Origin: Aspidiotus rigidus
Taxonomy: Eukaryota; Arthropoda; Insecta; Hemiptera; Diaspididae
Assembly: GCA_035079385.1 (NCBI GenBank)
Contig: JAVHKY010000053.1
Span: forward strand, 4,650,001 to 4,714,000
Reading direction: 5' to 3'
DNA: 64,000 nucleotides
Shown in pieces: positions 58,275 through 64,000 of this stretch. The notes below the pieces were generated by a model, which was not told the origin of the DNA, did not search any database, and was given only the letters and a program-made list of their open reading frames with translations. Position numbers and translations under genes: made by a program. Positions within the stretch are counted from its first letter, which is position 1. Each line of letters starts with the position of its first letter.

Positions 58275-58777
58275 CAAAGCCCGGATTCCTCGGCATTTGC
58301 CGAATCATTTTAGTGCGTCCGAAAAACATGAAAATGATATAGAAGTATGTGTCGGGGGTAGTAGAGGCTAGAGAAAAAAATTCATTTTGCCGAAAATGGA
58401 GTAAATGCCGAAAACAAGGTTTAAAGCCAAATAAGTTTTTTTTTGTTTTTTTTTGTTTTTTTGTATAATTTTTCTCTGGTTGGATGTAATAAATAAAAAA
58501 AAAAAAACAAAAAAGGGCCAAAAATGACCATTTCATTAAATATCGTCTGAATTATAAAATTTCGGACAAAATTTGCTCAAAATTCAGCAATTGGACAGTT
58601 TTTCTTAAAGATATTATTTTTAGTTCAAAGTTGAAAAACTGAAAATTTTGATTAAAAAATTACTAAGTTTTTTTATCGATGAGTTTAATCCTCAGAAATC
58701 GTTTATTCTGGTCAAAATCACGTAATATTGGTCGTAAATTGAATAATTCTGATCGTGAATTTCTAAAAGCGCTTTTT

Positions 58778-58808
<31 letters not shown>

Positions 58809-58884
58809 GATACCGAATAATGTCAAAAATGCAACATTAGGTGCCGAAACTTTTCAGTTTTAGTGCCGAAAAATCCGGGCTCTG
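58275..58884. mobile_element. 610-bp hAT MITE inserted in a minisatellite
   Basis: It starts CAAAGCCCGGATTCCTCGGC and ends GCCGAAAAATCCGGGCTCTG, a hAT-type terminus. Flanking 8-mers CATATATA and CTGATATA match at 6 of 8. The flanks are both parts of the TATCATATATAGCTC minisatellite, so the insertion split the array. The interior includes T-runs and a LINE 3' tail. Confidence 0.7.
58437..58508 (+). mobile_element. Solo LINE 3' tail
   Basis: A T/G tract, then TATAATTTTTCTCTGGTTGG, ATGTAAT and poly(A), matches the 3' end of the LINE at 47755-48985 (minus strand). It looks like a severely 5'-truncated insertion inside the hAT MITE. The open frame across it is an artefact. Confidence 0.6.
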
Positions 58885-59530
58885 CTGATATACAGCTTAG
58901 GAGTCGAAAATTTTCCGAATCCCCTCTTATTATAAAAAGCTTGGACGCTGAAATTCTTACAAGTCCCCCCCCCCCATCATATATAGCCCAGAAGCTGACA
59001 CTTTTCTAAACTCCTATCATATATATAGCTGGAGACTCAAAATTTCTCCAAGTCCCCCTCCCATCATATATAACTCAAGTCAAAATTTTTCCAAGTCCTC
59101 CACGTATTATATATAAAGCTTAGGGCTGAAATTTCTCCAAGTCCCCTCCCCCCCCCCACCAAACAGATATAGCTCAGAAGACGACACTTTTCTAAGCTCC
59201 CCTGGAGAGTCGACATTTTTCCAAGACCGCCTCTTATTATATAAGGAAGCTGAAATTTTTCGAAGTCAGCCCCCCCCCCTTTTCATATACAGCTCAAAAG
59301 CTGAAACTTTTCCAAGCTCCTGGAAATTTTGGTAATCCCCCTCCTGTCATACATATAACGCGAGAGTGGAAATTTTTTCAAGTCCCCCACCTATAATATA
59401 GAACTTGAGGGCTGAAATTTTTCCAAGACCCCCTCCCCATCATATGTCGCTCAGAAGCTGAAACTTTCCCAAGTCCCCCACCTATCATATAAGGCTTAGG
59501 GGCTGAAATTTTTCCAAGTCCCGAAAAGAA
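58885..59530. repeat. 45-60-bp minisatellite array
   Basis: Units contain CATATATAGCTCAGAAGCTG, AAATTTTTCCAAGTCCCC and C-runs, repeated about a dozen times with strong divergence. They are related to the minisatellite at 46730-47220 and to single units at 58250 and 12080. Confidence 0.7.
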
Positions 59531-59647
59531 TGACGTCACAATTTGAATGAGCTCGCGCTCAAACTCGCGCTTTTTTTTCTGTAAATACCCCCTCAACAAA
59601 ATAGATAGCGGATTCCCCGCTAAAAGAACTACAAAGCATGACAATAG

Positions 59648-60770
59648 AAAAACAAATTGGGAATAGAATGACCGGCACGTAAGAATTTAACAAGAAGCTA
59701 CGACGACCGGTTTCGAGATAGCGGCAGAGGAATCTTTTGCCTTCATATGAAATACGTCGAGTGAGGTTGGTGTGCCTCCTGAAACTGTCTCCGAGTTCAG
59801 AAGTCTGGTTTTTGGTTGTCTACCAACAACCATTCCGAGACGTTACTTATCACTTTCCCGACGGCCTCCTTAATATGGGCGACTCCCTGTCTCTCTTATT
59901 ATCCGAGGTATTCATAAACAAGATGGAGGAATATCTCTTTGACCCGGCCTCCAATCTCTTTTTCGGGTTTACCGTAGAACGGTATAGGTACTTGGATTCC
60001 CTCCGGGCGTCCCACAAAACCCTCGATAATCACCACACCAAACTAAAATTTACTATAGAAGTGAAAGGATCCCCTCTGAACTTTCTGGCCCTCAAGTTCC
60101 GCGGGCACCTGGGCCTTTGATTTCGACCTTTTCCGGAAGTCTGCCTATACTGGGCTAACCATCCACCGAGATTCGCAAAATCAAGGTTCTCATAAAAATG
60201 CGGCTCGTGGCCATGGCTCACAGGCTGGACCCTCGCATCTCACGTCTCGTCTAATAACAACATTAATATCGATATTCAAAAACTAGTTCGCAAAAGAAAA
60301 CAAGTCATTGCCTTACAAAGAGGCCCCTCCTTGCAGAACCTAACCTGCAGCCGAAATAGGACGCGGTGGGTTAGGGGTTCCCTATTTGGTTCATATTCCA
60401 AAATTGCTCAAGAATCACGGCTAAAGGACTGCCTTCTATAGTCCCCTCACTCCCTTCGCCACCTCTTCAACCCCAGGGATGCTACCCCTCCCCCTCTTAC
60501 GAAGAACACGGGATCAGTTGTGGCGACTGTAATGCGGTGTACGTAGGTCAGGCGGTCCGAATCTGCCACCCGTAACACCCAGCGGACTCGACGGCACATT
60601 CATGACTTACGTTTATGGCGCTACCTTGCCCACTTCTGTCGCATCTCGTGTAGCCGTTCTCGAGTCAGTTGTTGTGATTCGTACCTGACGATGGGATGTT
60701 CGCATTTCGAAGTCGGCCGTCGAATTTTACATGCCGGTAATTCTATTCCAAATTTGTTTTCTCAAGTGAC
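59648..60770 (+). pseudogene. Divergent Penelope-like relic E between inverted repeats
   Basis: The plus strand retains MGDSLSLLLSEVFINKMEEY (RT GSPLSPLLA-type block), RYRYLDSLRA where YVDD is expected, KLKFTIEVKGSPLNFLALKF, FRKSAYTGLTIH and CGDCNAVYVGQ (GIY-YIG start). The order fits a Penelope-like element of a different family from copies A-D. Stops and frameshifts are frequent and the catalytic Asp pair is lost. The ends (ACAAATTGGGAATAGAATGA..CCGGCACGTAA at 59653 and the complement ATGCCGGTAATTCTATTCCA at 60733) are inverted repeats of about 38 bp. Confidence 0.7.
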
Positions 60771-60779
60771 CGACTGAAT

Positions 60780-63700
60780 TACATTTTGACACTTGACTTA
60801 CGAGTGACTGACTTAGTTTGCAAAACAAGTCGGTCACACGATCTTTTCTCCTGCGACTTGATCACGACTTAAACTCAACACCCTCGGCAAAAAGACATAG
60901 ATTTTCTCCATACATATGGCTGAAAGTTCAAAATGTCCTAATGTCTAGAGCCCGGTAGTCGAAAAATTTTCGAGCTCTTCGCCTAAAATATTGACCCAAG
61001 TCCCCCTCCTCGTCGATTAGGGTAGCTTAGGTTAAAAAAAAAAACAGACAGGAGACCTTTCTTCACCAAAATATAACCCCTATAAAAGAGGCTCCCAGGA
61101 AGGAAACGTTTCAGGATACGCTAATGTACGACGAAAGATGAATTTACGATGCTAAAAGCAAATTCTAAGAGAACATCTTTACAGACAATAACGCTCATAA
61201 AATAATAAAAACTAGGAATTATTAAGTTCAACTCGTCTCCAACCTTTGTGTTCAGCACTACATTTTATTTCGAAAACATTTCGATATGCGAGACCTTTAT
61301 AGAGGGGATTTCTTCCTTTTTCCTAAGATTCACAATAAACGTCGGAAGAATGAGGGTGTCTGCAAGGTCTATTTATCGCTTGTTTACTCTCAACGCCAAC
61401 GCGTACCACTTCCTTTAACGAGAGCCTAAATCATGACGTCATCGAAGCGAACGATTAGCCATAAAATAGAATTAGTTTTCTCAGCAAGCACGTTATAAAA
61501 AGGCTTCATCTTTTGCGCGAATTTCTCGCGTCGTTAGTAATATTGATCTATACGGCTCAAATTTCGATTTCAAAACGTGACTGATTGGCAAAATCTTCGA
61601 AGGGTGAAAATAGACGAGAACATCTAATTGTCTTCTCAGATGGGACGAAAAGCTGTACCACACCCACGTTTTCGGAACCAAGAAGAAAGCTTTCTGACCC
61701 AGAGTTACTCTCGCGTTTTCCTCGTCATCAGAAACGTATACATGTGGGCGATAATGGCGCTTGAAGCTCGGAAGCCAACTTTTTCGGCTTCCGTTTAGTA
61801 TAGAGTCTTTTCCTCTGTACATAGATTTAATAAGTTCGAACCTGAATTTCTTTCTTAACTCGAACCACAGATAATCCGAAGCGACATACGGAATCTACAT
61901 AACCTATACGACATGATTTGACTCAGCGCAAAATTAACATACGATACAATGACTAGAGCGTGGATAGATTCGATATTCGACAGGTAGCAAATTAAGATCT
62001 CGAAGCACGAGAGAGAGAGAGAGAGAGAGATAGAGAGAGAAAACGAAATTGTAGACCTACAGCGCTTTGCACGCGCTCAATTCTTGACAGATGGAATAAG
62101 TTTAATGAGCGCATACCGTTTCTCACTTGTCGTGGATAGAGAACTCGTTTGCCGTTGCTGCCGGATTCATTGGCAAATTTATTTACGCAATACTCTTATC
62201 TACAAATATATCGTATTCGTATATAGCGTATAGAGGCTTATCGCGGTGACAGGGAATAGGTGAAAAATATTTACCTGAATACAGATTGAGTACATCCTCA
62301 AGAAAAGAAAGACAAACAGCAACCCGAAATAGTCGAACGATAAAATCGACTGTCTAAAAATTAATTTAAAAAACGCACTTCGGTACTTTGAACGCTAACT
62401 AAAAAGGATCGTAGATCTCGAAAAAAATATAAAATATAACGAAAACGATGGCTTATAGCCGTCAACAAGAGACCCCCGGAAAGAAAATTTACCGCACGCG
62501 AAAAGGTCGTTAGGCATTTGCACAAAAAGGCGCGATCGAGAAAAGTTCGGCGAACATCATTATTTTAAAGCGCGCACCGCAAAACGGTCGAATAAGTCGA
62601 GAACTTGTCGTATCCTTGTTGCGTCCTCCACTCGTGCATACTTATCATCAACGAGATTAAAAAAATCACTCAAATGCGAGAAAGAGCGACGACGATACTA
62701 ATCCAAGAAGCACATCTACGCGACCGAGTACGTAATTCCCCACTGAGAAGTGCTCGATGATGTTCGCGAGCCGACCACAGGACAGGCGATGGACACGCAC
62801 GCAAGGAGTATCGTGGTTACCCCTTCCTTTTCTAGGAACACGTGCTGTTTCTTAATACCTTTCTCGTTTCGTATTCCCACTTCCTCGCTAGATACGCTTT
62901 TATTATCGAGAAAATTTGCCATAATTGATCGGATGTGTCGTGAAATGCGAAAGAAATTTTTAGCGCCAGGTTCATCGTTCGAATCGTATATAAGTACATA
63001 AATATATTTTGTGTATCGTACTAAAAAAACCGGTACCTATATATCGAATTAGAGGCCGGCCGTTTCTTTGTTTCGTATACATACATATTATGCTGGCCGA
63101 GAAAATGTCTCGACTAAATATATTGTCACGAATCCTATTTTCTCTTTCGCCAAATAGCCTACAGGAACGTGCGGTGGACGTCGGCATTCGAGAATTTTCA
63201 ATTAAACGCCAGCGCCTATAGACATAATATGCGCTTGTCAAAAATCAGCCTCACAATGTCTCGAATAAAAATTGGAATTCACTTTCCATACAACATACAG
63301 TCTCGGATGTTTGTGCGAGTCAATGTACGTGACCTTTGAGGGGTTCCTTTTGAGAGGGAAGGAAAATCGGGTTAAAATTTTCACATCGCTTGCAGAGAGA
63401 TCGCGAACGTGCGCATATTTTTAGAATTTTGTTGATAAATTAAAACACCAGCTTGCGATAGAGCGAGCGAAGGTATGAAATTCCGTAGAACTCAATCGCT
63501 CTTATTTATCGAGATATTTGCCGGGGTCACACGGATGATTATGATCTTACAGTATTTTACACTCTTCTTATAATAAGTTCTTAGAACAGGTGCTTCCGGC
63601 ACGTGACGTTTATCTATGTAATCTCCCACGTACAGCTCAATCGTGGAGATTATAAAAAATTATGATGTTCAACAGTCGAAGTCTTTCGCAGTCAAGTGAA

Positions 63701-64000
63701 AATATACATGACTTCGAAATGAATACTTTCTATACTGGATCACCCTCACATGTTTCAGAGGCCGAAAAAAACTGTACAAAATCTGCAGTATACAATTCGA
63801 AAAAACCTACTTAGCCCGAGTATTTCCTGTCAACTTACGATTCAATGCGAAGTCGAAGCTCACTCAGTGAATTTTTTAATATTGTATTAATCACTCCATC
63901 TACGAAGCACAATATTAAAATATTCCGAATTCTCAATAGCTTCAGATAGTCCTGAGCTTTTGGTTCACCTTCCTTTGTCCTCGTTTGAACTTTCGCGTCT
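60780..64000. other. No gene recognised; (GA)n tract
   Basis: A 109-codon minus-strand frame (61822 to 61493) and several frames of 60-90 codons have no recognisable motif. A GAGA microsatellite lies at 62011-62040 and TGACGTCA at about 61433. The region could be intergenic or intronic. Confidence 0.45.

Noticed and set aside
57985..58536. 183-codon minus-strand open frame
   Set aside because: It runs through a LINE poly(A) tail, a hAT MITE and minisatellite. The Phe/Lys-rich start is encoded by homopolymers.
1..64000. tRNA or rRNA genes
   Set aside because: No B-box (GGTTCGAATCC-type) with matching A-box was seen. The only rRNA-like sequence is the decayed mitochondrial 16S inside the hAT copies.

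Overview
This 64-kb window is animal nuclear DNA, most likely from an arthropod. The evidence is Penelope-like retroelements with a GIY-YIG endonuclease, LINE fragments, hAT and TA-flanked inverted-repeat DNA transposons, long AT-rich introns or spacers, and pieces of an AT-rich mitochondrial genome that uses TGA for Trp. No bacterial-style operon, rRNA operon, tRNA gene or CRISPR array was seen. No complete protein-coding gene can be supported. Almost every protein-like signal is a transposon relic, and the remaining coding candidates are isolated exons.

Layout. 0-2.2 kb: Penelope-like copy A (minus strand), abutting a short second Penelope piece. 2.2-3.0 kb: a proline-rich open frame followed by a tandemly repeated exon-intron unit. 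5.5-8.4 kb: a small hAT relic and a 2.76-kb TA-flanked element with 348-bp inverted termini. 8.6-10.2 kb: eroded open frames running into a half copy of a foldback-type element with 140-bp subrepeats. 10.2-12.2 kb: Penelope copy B, meeting the 3' end of an oppositely oriented Penelope, then a CRE-rich repeat family. 14.9-19.3 kb: a complete foldback element flanked by TCGA-rich degenerate arrays. 22.3-26.1 kb: MITEs, a hAT element carrying mitochondrial 16S rRNA, and a nuclear mitochondrial insertion with cob and cox1 pieces. 27-37 kb: a possible gag relic, candidate minus-strand exons of a secreted protein, and nad1 and cob mitochondrial pieces. 38.7-40.7 kb: a second copy of the 16S-carrying hAT, with another hAT MITE nested in it. 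44.8-49.6 kb: satellite-like arrays and two LINE 3' ends. 52.8-57.6 kb: two head-to-head Penelope copies (C nearly intact, D broken) separated by a perfect palindrome. 58.2-60.8 kb: a minisatellite split by a hAT MITE, then a divergent Penelope relic between inverted repeats. 60.8-64 kb: no recognised gene.

How it fits together. The window reads as layered insertions: satellites and CRE-rich repeats form the base, MITEs and hATs sit in them, and Penelope and LINE copies sit among them. The most unusual items are the hAT family that has picked up mitochondrial 16S rRNA (two copies with target duplications) and the phase-conserving tandem exon array at 2.6-3.0 kb. The candidate signal-peptide exon at 36.7 kb and its phase-compatible partner at 30.8 kb are the best hints of a host gene.
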